Positions 30,432 through 41,859 of a stretch of 64,000 nt of DNA are shown piece by piece. Made by a program: the position numbers and the translations under genes. The DNA is from Roseiarcus sp963835215. Lineage in GTDB: Bacteria > Pseudomonadota > Alphaproteobacteria > Rhizobiales > Beijerinckiaceae. How positions within the stretch are numbered: position 1 is the stretch's first letter; every line of letters starts with the position of its first letter. The stretch is taken from NCBI GenBank assembly GCA_963835215.1, contig CAWIES010000003.1, forward strand, positions 248,001 through 312,000, read 5' to 3'. The notes under the pieces were generated by a model. That model made no database searches, was not told where the DNA came from, and saw nothing but the letters and a program-made list of their open reading frames with translations.

Positions 30432-31676
30432 TCAGACAAAGAGTTTCTGGGCGCGAACCAGCGCGTCGGCGAGCGCGTCGACTTCGGCGTGCGTGTTGTA
30501 GAGCGCGAACGAGGCGCGGCAGGTCGAGGTGACGCCAAAGCGCTGCAACAGCGGCATCGCGCAATGCGTTCCAGCGCGCACCGCGACGCCCGAATGGTCG
30601 ATCAGCGTCGCGACGTCGTGGGCGTGCGCGCCATCCATAGTGAAGGAGAGGATTGGCCCCTTGCCCGGCGCCGTGCCGATGATGCGCAACGAATTGATTG
30701 CGCTCAGCCGCTCGTGGGCGTAGGCGCTGACGCTCGCCTCATGCGCCCGCACCCGTGCGCGGCCGATCCCCTCGACATAGTCGAGCGCAGCGGCGAGGCC
30801 GATCGCCTGGACGATTGGCGGCGTGCCGGCTTCGAAGCGATGCGGGGGCTGATTGTAAGTCACCGTCTCGCGCGCCACCGTCTCGATCATCTCGCCGCCG
30901 CCGTTGAAGGGCGGCAGTGTTTCGAGCCGCGCGCGCTTGCCGTAGAGCACGCCGATTCCGGTCGGGCCGTAAAGTTTGTGGCCCGTGAGCACATAGAAGT
31001 CGACGTCGAGGTCGCGCACGTCAACGTCGAGATGCACCGCGCCCTGCGAGCCATCGACCAGCACCGGCACGCCGCGCGCATGAGCGATGCGAACGATCTC
31101 CTTGATCGGCGTTGTCGTGCCGAGCACGTTCGACATCTGGGTGATGGCGACGATCTTGGTGCGGGGCGTGAGCGCGCGCTCGAAGGCCTCCAGCGAGAAG
31201 GCGCCGTCATCATCGACGTCGACCCACTTGAGAACCGCGCCCTTGCGCTCGCGATGGAAGTGCCAGGGCACGATGTTGGAGTGATGCTCCATCACCGAGA
31301 GGACGATCTCGTCGCCCGCGCCGATATGTCCAAGGCCGAAGCTCGCCGCGACGAGGTTGATCGCCTCGGTCGCCGAGCGGGTGAAGACGATCTCCTCGCT
31401 CGAAGCGGCGTTGAGGAAGCGCCGCACCGTCTCGCGCGCGCCCTCGTAGGCTTCGGTCGCGGCGTTGGCGAGATAGTGCAGCCCGCGATGGACGTTGGCG
31501 TATTCGTGTTCGTAGGCGTGGGTCAGCCGATCGAGCACCGCCTTCGGCTTCTGCGCCGAAGCGGCGTTGTCGAGATAGACCAGCGGCTTGCCGTAAGGCC
31601 GCTCCGCCAAAATCGGGAAGTCGGCGCGCAGTTTCTCAACGTCGTAAGGGGCGGCGTTCGCGACATGCAGCGTCAT
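30432..31676 (-). CDS. sufS: Cysteine desulfurase SufS
   Basis: Pyridoxal-phosphate enzyme that takes sulfur from cysteine for Fe-S cluster assembly. It has 414 residues. The family features are VYLDNAASAQKP, the PLP histidine in MEHHSN, the Schiff-base lysine in LTGHKLYGPTG and the sulfur-accepting cysteine in RAGTHCAMPLL near residue 375. It overlaps the sufD stop by four bases. No sufE is seen in the operon. Confidence 0.96.
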   Translation of the reverse strand: MTLHVANAAPYDVEKLRADFPILAERPYGKPLVYLDNAASAQKPKAVLDRLTHAYEHEYANVHRGLHYLANAATEAYEGARETVRRFLNAASSEEIVFTRSATEAINLVAASFGLGHIGAGDEIVLSVMEHHSNIVPWHFHRERKGAVLKWVDVDDDGAFSLEAFERALTPRTKIVAITQMSNVLGTTTPIKEIVRIAHARGVPVLVDGSQGAVHLDVDVRDLDVDFYVLTGHKLYGPTGIGVLYGKRARLETLPPFNGGGEMIETVARETVTYNQPPHRFEAGTPPIVQAIGLAAALDYVEGIGRARVRAHEASVSAYAHERLSAINSLRIIGTAPGKGPILSFTMDGAHAHDVATLIDHSGVAVRAGTHCAMPLLQRFGVTSTCRASFALYNTHAEVDALADALVRAQKLFV

Positions 31677-32947
31677 GCCGGCCTCCCCTGCCCGCGCCGG
31701 GCGAGCCAGGCGCGCGTCATCGTCAGCAGCGCCTCGGCGAGCGCGGGATCGGCGACGCGCGAAATTGCGTCGGCGGCGAAGGCTTCGAGCAGCATCGCCT
31801 CGGCTTCAGCCTTCTCCAGGCCGCGCGCCCTGAGATAGAAAAGCTGTTCGGGATCGAGCGCGCCGACCGTCGCGCCATGGCCGCACACCACGTCGTCGGC
31901 AAAAATCTCAAGTTCGGGCTTGGCGTCCATCGTCGCGTGCGGCGACAGCAGGATCGCCTGCGACTTCATCCCGCCGTCGGTCTTCTGGGCTCCGGACTTG
32001 ACGACGACCTTGCCCTGGAAAACCCCGGTCGCCTCGTCGGCGACGATGTGGCGGTAGAATTCGCGGCTCTCGCCGCGCGGCGCCGCGTGAACGACCTCCA
32101 GCGTGGTGTCGGCGTGACGGCGCCCCTCGATCAGGCCAAGGCCGGCAAGCCCGATGCGCGCCTTGACCCCGTCGAGCGAGGCAAAAATCTGCCGGCGCAC
32201 CAGCGCGCCGCCGGCGACAAAGCCGAAACCGTCGAAGGCGGCGCGCTCGGCGAGCCGCACGACCTGACTTTCGACATGCAGGCCGGGCGCGTCCTCGATC
32301 AGCGCGATGTGGGCGGCGTGAGCGCCGGGCGCGAGGTTGAGCCAGGTCGAGACATGACGCTGCGCGCCGGCGCCGGCGCCCACGAAGCGCTCGACGATGA
32401 TCGCGCGCGCGCCCTCCCCGAGCGTTAGGTCCAAGCGCGAATAGACGGCCCCCGCGCCTTCGGCGCTCAGGCAATGGACGATCTCGATCGGCTTCGGCTC
32501 GGCGCCCGCCGCAAAGCTCACCGCGGCGCCCTCTTGCGCAAGGGCGACATTGAGCGCGAGCAGCGGATCGTCGACCGCGAGAGCGGAAGGCGGCGCCGCG
32601 GCAAGAACGACGCCGGCGGGCAGCCGATCGGACAGCGCCGCGACGAGACGGCCATCGAGCACAATCAAGCGCGTCGCGGCGAGGCGCGGCAGCGCGGCGA
32701 GCTGGCGACGCGCCGCCTCGATCGCCGCATCGTTGGGCGCGCCCGCTGGCGCCGCAGGGCTCGTCAGCGCCGCGCGCATGTCGGTGTAGTGCCAGGCCTC
32801 CACCCGCCGGGTCGGCAGGCCAACTTCCTCGAAGCGGCGGAACGCCGCGGCGCGCGGCGATGAGGCGCTCGCGCCGGCAAGCGCACGGAACTGCTCGCCG
32901 AGACGGGTCTCGGCGGCGTTCGCGGCGATGGCGCGTTGCGCAGTCAT
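31673..32947 (-). CDS. sufD: Fe-S cluster scaffold complex subunit SufD
   Basis: Partner of SufB in the SufBC2D scaffold. The 424-residue protein begins MTAQRAIAAN (ATG 32947). The C-terminal half carries the SufB/SufD beta-helix signatures such as HADTTLEVVHAAPRGES, FQGKVVV, KPELEIFADDVVCGHGATVGALD and LFYLRARGL. The N-terminal 150 residues are helical and less conserved, as usual for SufD. It lies 7 bases after sufC and overlaps sufS. Confidence 0.94.
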   Translation of the reverse strand: MTAQRAIAANAAETRLGEQFRALAGASASSPRAAAFRRFEEVGLPTRRVEAWHYTDMRAALTSPAAPAGAPNDAAIEAARRQLAALPRLAATRLIVLDGRLVAALSDRLPAGVVLAAAPPSALAVDDPLLALNVALAQEGAAVSFAAGAEPKPIEIVHCLSAEGAGAVYSRLDLTLGEGARAIIVERFVGAGAGAQRHVSTWLNLAPGAHAAHIALIEDAPGLHVESQVVRLAERAAFDGFGFVAGGALVRRQIFASLDGVKARIGLAGLGLIEGRRHADTTLEVVHAAPRGESREFYRHIVADEATGVFQGKVVVKSGAQKTDGGMKSQAILLSPHATMDAKPELEIFADDVVCGHGATVGALDPEQLFYLRARGLEKAEAEAMLLEAFAADAISRVADPALAEALLTMTRAWLARRGQGRPA

Positions 32948-32954
32948 GGCTCTC

Positions 32955-33704
32955 TCACGCCGCTTCGGTTGCGTAATCGCGATAGCCGTTGCGTTCGAGT
33001 TCGAGCGCGAGCTCCGGCCCGCCGCTCTTGACGATGCGCCCCTTGGCCATGACGTGGACGACGTCGGGCCGGATGTATTCGAGCAGGCGCTGATAGTGGG
33101 TGATGACGACGAAGGCGCGCTTGGGATCGCGCAGCGCGTTGACGCCGTCGGCGACCACCCGCAGCGCGTCGATGTCGAGCCCGGAATCGGTCTCATCGAG
33201 CACCGCGAAGCGCGGCGCGAGCAGCGACATCTGCAACACCTCAAGGCGCTTCTTCTCGCCGCCGGAAAAGCCGACATTGACCGGGCGCTTGAGCATCTCC
33301 GGATCGATTTTGAGATCGTGCGCGGCGCGGCGCACCGCGCGCAGGAAGTCGGGCGTCGTCAGCTCGGCTTCCCCGCGCGCGCGCCGCTGCGCGTTGAGCG
33401 CCGCCTTGAGGAAGGTCATGGTCGCAACGCCCGGGATCTCGATCGGATATTGGAAGGCGAGAAACACGCCCTTGGCGGCCCGCGCCTCCGGCGCGAGCGC
33501 AAGCAGGTCCTCGCCGTCGAGCCGGATCTCGCCCGAGGTGACCTCGTAGTCCGGCTTGCCGGCGATGACATAGGACAGCGTCGACTTGCCCGATCCATTC
33601 GGCCCCATGATCGCGGCGACCTCGCCAGGCCGCACCGACAGCGTGAGGTTGTCGAGGATCGGCTGGCCGTTGATCGATGCGCTCAGGTTCGTAACTTCAA
33701 GCAT
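32955..33704 (-). CDS. sufC: Fe-S assembly ATPase SufC
   Basis: ABC-type ATPase that drives the SufBC2D scaffold. It has 249 residues: Walker A GPNGSGKST (about 34-42), signature FSGGEKKRLEV, Walker B FAVLDETDSGLD and the switch histidine in VITHYQR. Start set at ATG 33704 (MLEVTNLSASI); eight more residues are possible from 33728, within an unusual TTGGAATG/TTTGGAATG repeat. The gap to sufB is 33 bases. Confidence 0.95.
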   Translation of the reverse strand: MLEVTNLSASINGQPILDNLTLSVRPGEVAAIMGPNGSGKSTLSYVIAGKPDYEVTSGEIRLDGEDLLALAPEARAAKGVFLAFQYPIEIPGVATMTFLKAALNAQRRARGEAELTTPDFLRAVRRAAHDLKIDPEMLKRPVNVGFSGGEKKRLEVLQMSLLAPRFAVLDETDSGLDIDALRVVADGVNALRDPKRAFVVITHYQRLLEYIRPDVVHVMAKGRIVKSGGPELALELERNGYRDYATEAA

Positions 33705-33737
33705 TCCAAATTCCCAACATTCCAACACGGGCCGTTG

Positions 33738-35212
<1,475 letters not shown>

Positions 35213-35323
35213 AGGTGACTTCTCCTCGCCAGAAACGGTTTCAAGGACCGTCGGTGGGGGTCAAAAACGCTGCGCAAACAATCTCTTGGCGCGGCAGGGC
35301 TCCGCCCGATGGCGGATGGCTTG

Positions 35324-35352
35324 TATATTGGGATCGTCGGGGTCGAATGCAA
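35324..35352 (-). promoter_or_regulatory. Candidate sigma-70 promoter of the suf operon
   Basis: On the minus strand TTGCAT (35347-35352) and AATATA (35324-35329) are separated by 17 bases, about 110 bases before the sufB ATG. The 270-base region shows no IscR, RirA or Irr-type site that I can recognise, and no regulator gene precedes sufB. Confidence 0.45.
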
Positions 35353-35484
35353 ACGCCCCGTAATAGGTCGGATGACGCCGCCGGCGCAAGCCCGGCTGGC
35401 CCAGCCGCGAGCGCGGCGCATGGCGGGCGACTGGCGAATTGCCGGCGGCGCGATGCTAAATCCGGCGCTCGCGCGGCGTGCGAC

Positions 35485-37164
35485 CTATTGGGTCACCTCG
35501 GGCGAAAATTCGCCGCGCAGCCGGCAGACGATCTTGCGCAGGTCGAGATGCGCCATCTGTTTGTCGTTGTCCGGCATGGGCGCCTGAGCCGCGTCTTGGC
35601 GGTAGTCGGCGAATTTCATCCGCATCGGCGTTGCGATGGCCTCGCCGAAGGCGATCGCCTCGCGGTCGGCGATCGAGGAGAGGAAGGCGATGGTGCTCGC
35701 TGACGAGACGCCGACCGCCGAGCGCACGATCGCCTTGTCGCTTTCGTTGGCGAGGCGCATGGCGAACATGGTCGAGCATTGCGACAGCACGGTCGAATCG
35801 AGTTCGGAGGGGCGCTGCGTGACGATGCCGAGCGAGACGCCGTATTTGCGGCCCTCCTTGGCGATGCGGCCGATCGCCTGGCGGGTCGGGCCGAAGGCCA
35901 GCGACTTGTCGGTCGGCACGTAGCGATGCGCCTCCTCGCAGATCACGGCGATTTCGTAGGCGCCCTCGCTCCACAGCGCGATCTCGAACGCCATGCGCGC
36001 CAGCACCGACACCAGCGAGTTGACCACTTCGTTGGGCAGACCGGCGAGTTGGACGATGCAAATCGGCGCGCCCGCCTTCGGCAGACGGAAAATGCGCGAG
36101 ATCACCTTGGCCATGTTGTCTTCGACAACGACGCGGCCGAACATGAAGCGGAAACGCGGATCGCGGCTGAGCGCCTCCAGCCGGTGCTTGAGCGCCCTGA
36201 GATCCGAGCGCGGATAGCGCTGATCGAGCTTGCCGAGCCATTCGTCGATGATGTGGACCATGTCGGCGACGCGGTAGGGCACCGGTGTGTCGGCGCTGAT
36301 CCAGGCGAAGTCGGAGGGCGTGCTGCGCCGCACCGGGCTCGCGGCGATCGCCGCGGCGGAGCTGGCGACGAACTGGGCCTTGGCGGTTCTGATGACGTCG
36401 TAGAGCGCGTCGGATTCGTCGGAGTTCGGCTTTCGGCCGCTATAGATGATGTCCGAGAACTCCTCGAACTTGAACATCCAGTACGGCAGCTCGAGGTTGT
36501 CGGAGGTAAGCTGGACCGAATTGCGGGGAAAATGACGCGCGTATTCGTTGTGCGGATCGATGATCAGCACGCGCAGCTTGGGCCGGTTGGCGAGGCACTT
36601 CTTGATCAGCATCGACACCGCAGTCGTCTTGCCGGAGCCGGTTGAGCCGATCACGGCAAAGTGGCGGCTGACCAGTTCATCGACGCTGACGGTGGCCGGG
36701 ACGTCGCTGTTCTGGCTCAAACGACCGATCTCGACACCCTCGATGCCGCGGAAGCTGTAAATCGCCCTGAGATCCTGGGCGCGGATGCGGTGGGCGAGCG
36801 AGCCGAGCGCAGGATACGAGCGGATGCCGCGGAAGAAGCGCGGCGCGCCGCCTTCGTCGTCCATGATTTCGCCGTTCAGTTCGACCGTCACGTAGGCGAC
36901 GTTGCCGCCGCTGTCGCTCCAGCGACGATCCGCGGTCGTCAGTTCGGTGACGACGCCGACGAGCCGCGCTTGGTCGTGGACGATGGAGATCAGGTGTCCG
37001 ACCGACCAATCCTGACCGACGTCTTCCGACGTCATTTCACAGGCGATCACGCCCTGCGTGCCGTTCAGCGTGACCAGGCGACCGATGGAGCGGTCGGAGC
37101 CAGGCTCGCGACGATCCTGAAACGCCATCAGGCCGGCGTGGGTCGATGAAAGGTCTAGTCTCAT
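35485..37164 (-). CDS. HerA-like ATPase
   Basis: A 559-residue ATPase of the HerA/FtsK superfamily, with a beta-barrel-like N-terminal region (about 1-130) and a motor domain starting at HFAVIGSTGSGKTTAVS (Walker A, near 170). It continues through LIIDPHNEYARHF (Walker B-like), EIAVICEEAHRYVP and the arginine-finger region near IGIVTQRPSE. HerA is normally a hexameric DNA pump partnered by the nuclease NurA; no NurA gene is beside it here. Related single genes are common in rhizobia, with an undefined role in DNA handling. It may share the suf transcript direction but has its own 140-base upstream region. Confidence 0.9.
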   Translation of the reverse strand: MRLDLSSTHAGLMAFQDRREPGSDRSIGRLVTLNGTQGVIACEMTSEDVGQDWSVGHLISIVHDQARLVGVVTELTTADRRWSDSGGNVAYVTVELNGEIMDDEGGAPRFFRGIRSYPALGSLAHRIRAQDLRAIYSFRGIEGVEIGRLSQNSDVPATVSVDELVSRHFAVIGSTGSGKTTAVSMLIKKCLANRPKLRVLIIDPHNEYARHFPRNSVQLTSDNLELPYWMFKFEEFSDIIYSGRKPNSDESDALYDVIRTAKAQFVASSAAAIAASPVRRSTPSDFAWISADTPVPYRVADMVHIIDEWLGKLDQRYPRSDLRALKHRLEALSRDPRFRFMFGRVVVEDNMAKVISRIFRLPKAGAPICIVQLAGLPNEVVNSLVSVLARMAFEIALWSEGAYEIAVICEEAHRYVPTDKSLAFGPTRQAIGRIAKEGRKYGVSLGIVTQRPSELDSTVLSQCSTMFAMRLANESDKAIVRSAVGVSSASTIAFLSSIADREAIAFGEAIATPMRMKFADYRQDAAQAPMPDNDKQMAHLDLRKIVCRLRGEFSPEVTQ

Positions 37165-37304
37165 GTCCCGTCCGTCGACGCGAGGCGCGCCTGCTAAAGC
37201 CGCTGGCGCGTTCCAGCCAAGCTCAACACGCGCCAGTGCATTAGACGGTGAACTCTCTAAACAAATACTTGCGATTTCTGGCGCAAAGTGACGCTGCGTT
37301 ACAT

Positions 37305-38879
37305 CTACGTAACGGCGCGTACCTCCGGATCGCCTCCGAGCAGCCGCGCAAACTGCTTGAGCCGGCTCTGCAGGCGGTCGCTATTGAGCGGGGCGAGGTC
37401 GCTCGGCAGGCTGAGCAGGACGCGGCCCTTCTGCAACACCAGCGGCGTACGCGGCAGCACGCCCGGCATCGCCGCCGAGACGATATAGGCGACGCGCATC
37501 GAGGCGCCGAGCAAGCGGGCGCGCTCGAGCTGGCGCGGCGAGACCAGCGAGCGGGCGACCGGGCTGACGTCCTGGTCGCTCGAAACATGGCGAAACGAGG
37601 CGGCCAGGGCGAGATAGGCCCGCGAAGGATGGTCGAGGCCGACAAAAGCGGCGTTGGCGATCAGATCGTAGGATTGTTCGCCGCGATAGTCGGGATGGGC
37701 GCGCCAGGCGATGTCGGAGAGCAGGCAGGCGGCATGGCGCAGCCGGGTCTCATCCTCGGTCTCCTCGAGGTGGCCGACGCCGAAAAACAGGCTTGTCCAG
37801 TGAAAGAGCTCCTCGGCATGATCGGGCGCGCGCGAGCGCAAGACGTTGAACTGCCGCGCCGCGCAGATGAGCGGGTCCTGCGCCTGCTCCTCGGGAGGGA
37901 GGCTCTCGAACAACAGCCCCTCGCGCACGCCGAGCGCGGAAATGACGATCTCCTTGGGATTGCCGCGGCGCACGACCTCTTCCAGCACCGCGGCGCCGTA
38001 GGCGAGCAATGGCCGGCGCGCGGAAGACACCGTCTCCATCGCGGGCAAGGATTCGCTCTCGATCCGCTCGATCAGCTTCGCAAATTCCAACGCATCGCGC
38101 GCCGGGATGACGTAATTGTGCATCACCCGCATCGGGTATTGACGCTGGCTCATGTGCAGCCGCGCGAGCGCGCGCCAAGTGCCCCCGACCGCGTAGAACG
38201 TGCGCCCCGTGAGATCTTCGAGCGCTTTGACCTTCTGCAGGGCGTCGCGCGCGATTTTGGCCGCTTTCTTGGGCGAGCGGTCGGACAGTTCGAGCAGCGA
38301 TAGCCCGCCGAGCGGCAAGGTGACGCCGCGGCCGACCTTGCCGTCCTTGAGATCGGCGAGTTCGAGCGAGCCGCCGCCGAGGTCGCCGACCATCCCGTCG
38401 GCGGCCCAGATCGAGGAGACCGCGCCGAGGCCGGCGAGCTGGGCTTCGCGCGGCCCGGTCAGCAGAGCGATTTGGCAGCCGATCGCCTTTTCCGCCAGTT
38501 CGAGAAACTGCGGGCCATTGGCCGCATCGCGCACCGCCGCCGTCGCCAGCACGCGGATGTCGGTAATGCCCATCGTGCGGCACAACACGCGGAAGCGCTG
38601 CAACGCCGCGAGCGCCTTGGCCACTGCATCGTCGGGCAGGAAACCGGTCGTCACAACGCCGCGTCCGAGCCCGCACAGAACCTTTTCGTTGAAGGTCGGC
38701 GTCAGCGCGCGGCTCAGCGATTCATAGGCGACGAGACGAACCGAATTGGACCCGATGTCGACGATCGCCACGGGCTCGCCCGCCAATCGTCCTCTTGCTT
38801 CCTGCCCCGTCATCAATTCCTTCCGGCGGTCCCGCCCGCCGCCGACTGCCGCGGCCAGACGGTTGAGCATCGCGCTCAT
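37305..38879 (-). CDS. ppx: Exopolyphosphatase (Ppx/GppA family)
   Basis: Removes terminal phosphates from polyphosphate or hydrolyses pppGpp. This 524-residue protein has the ASKHA fold signatures IVDIGSNSVRLVAYE (phosphate 1), ATAAVRDA and GDLGGGSLEL (phosphate 2), plus a long HD-like C-terminal region. It overlaps ppk1 by four bases (start 38879, ppk1 stop at 38876). An inverted repeat CGTTAC/GTAACG (37297-37314) covers its stop. Confidence 0.94.
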   Translation of the reverse strand: MSAMLNRLAAAVGGGRDRRKELMTGQEARGRLAGEPVAIVDIGSNSVRLVAYESLSRALTPTFNEKVLCGLGRGVVTTGFLPDDAVAKALAALQRFRVLCRTMGITDIRVLATAAVRDAANGPQFLELAEKAIGCQIALLTGPREAQLAGLGAVSSIWAADGMVGDLGGGSLELADLKDGKVGRGVTLPLGGLSLLELSDRSPKKAAKIARDALQKVKALEDLTGRTFYAVGGTWRALARLHMSQRQYPMRVMHNYVIPARDALEFAKLIERIESESLPAMETVSSARRPLLAYGAAVLEEVVRRGNPKEIVISALGVREGLLFESLPPEEQAQDPLICAARQFNVLRSRAPDHAEELFHWTSLFFGVGHLEETEDETRLRHAACLLSDIAWRAHPDYRGEQSYDLIANAAFVGLDHPSRAYLALAASFRHVSSDQDVSPVARSLVSPRQLERARLLGASMRVAYIVSAAMPGVLPRTPLVLQKGRVLLSLPSDLAPLNSDRLQSRLKQFARLLGGDPEVRAVT

Positions 38880-41077
38880 GCTTGCAACTTGCGAAACGCG
38901 AGCGACCCGGGGCGCGAGTCAGCCAAAGAGCGGCCGCGTCCGGAGAGGCTCGGGTGGGTGAGAAAATATTTGTGGGCGTTGAACGGCTCTTCGCCTTCGA
39001 CCGGCGAGACCCTGACGCTCGAGCCGTCCGGCAGCACGCGAAAGCTCTGCTCGTTGTCGAGCAGATTGGCTTCCATGATCTGGTTGAGGACGTGTTCGTG
39101 GACGGTCGGATTGCGCAAGGGCGCCATGGCCTCGACGCGGCGATCGAGATTGCGCTGCATCAAGTCGGCCGAGGAAATGTAGACATGCGCCTGACGGCTC
39201 GGCAGGCCGTGGCCGCCGCCAAAGGCGTAGATGCGCGCGTGTTCGAGGAAACGGCCAACGATCGACTTGACGCGAATGTTGTCGGAGAGCCCCGGCACGC
39301 CCGGCCGCAGGCAGCAGATGCCGCGGACGACGAGATCGATCTCGACCCCGGCGGCGCTCGCCGCGTAGAACGCGTCGATGATTTCGGCGTCGACCAGCGC
39401 ATTGCACTTCGCCCAGATCGCCGCCGGCTTGCCCGCGCGCGCGAACTCGATCTCTTCCGTGATGTGGCGCAGCAGCGTCTTTTTGAGCGTAAAGGGCGAG
39501 ATCGCCACCTGCTCGAGCCTGTCGGGTTCGGCGTAGCCGGTGATGAAGTTGAAGACCCGAGAAATGTCGCGCCCGATCGCCGGATCGGCGGTGAACAGCG
39601 AGATGTCGGTGTAAATGCGGGCAGTCACCGGATGATAATTGCCGGTGCCGACATGGCAGTAAGTTACGAGCGAACCGCCCTCGCGTCGCACCACCATCGA
39701 CAACTTGGCGTGCGTCTTCAATTCGATGAAACCGAAGACCACCTGGGCGCCAGCCCGCTCGAGGTCGCGCGCCCAGCGGATGTTGGCCTCTTCGTCGAAG
39801 CGAGCCTTCAGCTCGATCAGCGCGGTGACCGACTTGCCCGCCTCCGCGGCTTCGATCAGCGCGCGAACGATCGGGCTGTCGGCCGAGGTGCGATAGAGCG
39901 TCTGCTTGATCGCCACCACATTGGGATCGCGCGCCGCCTGAAACAGAAACTGCACCACCACGTCGAAAGACTCGTAAGGGTGATGGACGACGAGATCCTT
40001 CTGACGGATCGCCGCGAAGCAGTCGCCGCCGTTGTCGCGCACCCGCTCGGGGAAGCGCGGCGTCACCGCGGCAAATTTCAAATCCGGCCGCTCGACCCCG
40101 ACCAGCTGGCTCAATTCTTCGATCGCCAACATGCCCTCGATCAGCACGACGCCGGAGGCAACCACATCAACGTCGCCGGTGACGAAGGCGCGCAGCGGCT
40201 CGGGCATGCTGGCTTCGATCTCAAGGCGAATGACCGAACCGCGCCGGCGCCGCTTAAGCGCCGTTTCGTAAAGGCGCACGAGGTCTTCCGCCTCTTCCTC
40301 GACTTCGATGTCGCTGTCGCGGATGACGCGGAAGCTGCCGTGACCGGTCACCTTGTAGCCGGGGAAGAGCTGGCCGATGAAGGCGAGAATGATTTGTTCG
40401 AGCAAGACAAAGCGCAGCGGGCCACCGACGCCGGTATCGGGCAACTTGACAAAGCGATCGATCTTGCTGGGCGAGCGCACCAGCGCGTTCATCGTGCGCT
40501 GTTCGCCGAGGCTCTTCAGCTCAAGCGCCAGCGTGAAGCCGAGATTGGGGATGAAGGGAAACGGATGGGCCGGATCGACCGCGAGCGGCGTCAGCACGGG
40601 GAAGACGTAAAGGAGGAAATAGTCCTCCAGCCACTGCCGGTCGCGCGGCGACAGTTTGGCGACCTCGCAAATGACGATGCCTTCGGTTTCGAGCTCGGCG
40701 CGCAACTCGCGCCAGCGCGCCTGCTGCGAGGCGACCAGCTCGGCGACCCGCGCGCCGATACCCTCGAGCTGTTCGGCCGGCGTCAGCCCGTCGTCGGAGA
40801 TTTCAGCCATGCCCGCCAGCACCTGCCCGACCAGGCCGGCGACGCGGACCATGAAGAACTCGTCGAGATTGTTGGCCGAGATCGATAGGAAGCGCAGCCG
40901 TTCGAGCAGCGGATGATTGCGGTTGTCCGATTCCTCAAGCACGCGGCGATTGAACTCGAGCCAGGACAACTCGCGGTTGATGAACCGCGTCGGCGAGGTC
41001 ATCAGATCGGGCGCAGCGTCCGCGACGGTTGGGGTCGGGGTTGGGGTTGAGGTCTTGGGGGCCTTCGGGGTCTTCAT
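38876..41077 (-). CDS. ppk1: Polyphosphate kinase 1
   Basis: Makes long-chain polyphosphate from ATP. From ATG 41077 it has 733 residues, of which the first 37 are a Pro/Thr-rich tail before RFINRELSWLEFNRRVLEE. Catalytic histidines appear in the ETHAKL-type motif LKTHAKLSMVVRR and in YCHVGTGNYHP; IKQTLYRTS and ADLMQRNLDRRVE are also present. The reading frame stays open upstream into purN as the sequence stands (see findings), so the start is a judgement based on homologue length. Confidence 0.93.
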   Translation of the reverse strand: MKTPKAPKTSTPTPTPTVADAAPDLMTSPTRFINRELSWLEFNRRVLEESDNRNHPLLERLRFLSISANNLDEFFMVRVAGLVGQVLAGMAEISDDGLTPAEQLEGIGARVAELVASQQARWRELRAELETEGIVICEVAKLSPRDRQWLEDYFLLYVFPVLTPLAVDPAHPFPFIPNLGFTLALELKSLGEQRTMNALVRSPSKIDRFVKLPDTGVGGPLRFVLLEQIILAFIGQLFPGYKVTGHGSFRVIRDSDIEVEEEAEDLVRLYETALKRRRRGSVIRLEIEASMPEPLRAFVTGDVDVVASGVVLIEGMLAIEELSQLVGVERPDLKFAAVTPRFPERVRDNGGDCFAAIRQKDLVVHHPYESFDVVVQFLFQAARDPNVVAIKQTLYRTSADSPIVRALIEAAEAGKSVTALIELKARFDEEANIRWARDLERAGAQVVFGFIELKTHAKLSMVVRREGGSLVTYCHVGTGNYHPVTARIYTDISLFTADPAIGRDISRVFNFITGYAEPDRLEQVAISPFTLKKTLLRHITEEIEFARAGKPAAIWAKCNALVDAEIIDAFYAASAAGVEIDLVVRGICCLRPGVPGLSDNIRVKSIVGRFLEHARIYAFGGGHGLPSRQAHVYISSADLMQRNLDRRVEAMAPLRNPTVHEHVLNQIMEANLLDNEQSFRVLPDGSSVRVSPVEGEEPFNAHKYFLTHPSLSGRGRSLADSRPGSLAFRKLQA

Positions 41078-41209
41078 CGTCTTCGACTTCCTGGCGCCTT
41101 TCGAGGCGGGCGCCTTGGCGGGCGCCGGCGTGGGGTTCGGCGACGGCGAGCCAGCGACGGTCCCGCGCTTCTTCTTCGGATAGTTTTGTGACAAAACCGC
41201 TTCTTCGCC

Positions 41210-41859
41210 AACCGGCGCGCTGCGCCGAGCCGCGACGGCGCGCCCCCGCGACTTTGCTTCAGTGGGGGCGCCCGCGCGTTGAAGGTCGGCCGCCGCCGCG
41301 GCCAAGGCGCGCGGATAGAGCTGGTGCTCCTCGGCGAGAACCCGCGCGGCCAAGCGCTCGGCGTCGTCGTCCGGGAGCACCCGCACGCGCGCCTGGGCAA
41401 GGATCGGCCCGGCGTCGAGCTCCGGCACAACGAAGTGGACGGTGCAGCCATGCTCCGTGAGACCGGCGGCGAGCGCCCGCTCATGCGTGTGCATGCCGCG
41501 CAACTCGGGCAGCAAGCGAGGGATGGATGTTGAGCATACGCCCGCGCCAACGCTCGACAAACGGCGCGCCGAGGATGCGCATGAAGCCGGCGAGACAGAT
41601 GAATTCGATCTGATGGGCTTCGAGCCGCGCCTGCAAAGCCGCCTCGAAAGCGTCGCGGTCGGCGTAGAGCTTCGAATTCGACCACTTCGGCGGCGACGCC
41701 CGCCTCGCGCGCGAAATCGAGGCCCGGCGCGCCGGGCTTGTTGGAGAGAACCAGCGCGATCTAGGCCGGGAATTCGGGCGCGCGCGCCGCATCGATCAGC
41801 GCCGCCATGTTGGAGCCACGACCGGAAATGAGCGCGGCGACCCGCAAACGGCCGCTCAC
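41210..41859 (-). CDS. purN: Phosphoribosylglycinamide formyltransferase (broken as read)
   Basis: Transfers a formyl group to GAR in purine synthesis. It starts at GTG 41859 with VAALISGRGSNMAALID, overlapping the purM stop. As read, codon 33 is an amber stop (GCC TAG ATC, near 41763) where a glutamate would fit, and extra bases near 41680 and 41515 break the frame. The remaining parts match PurN: LYADRDAFEAAL, IEFICLAGFMRIL (with the catalytic N-H-D region after it), NIHPSL and GCTVHFVVPELDAGPI. There is no stop at the expected C-terminus; the lower coordinate is approximate. Confidence 0.8.
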
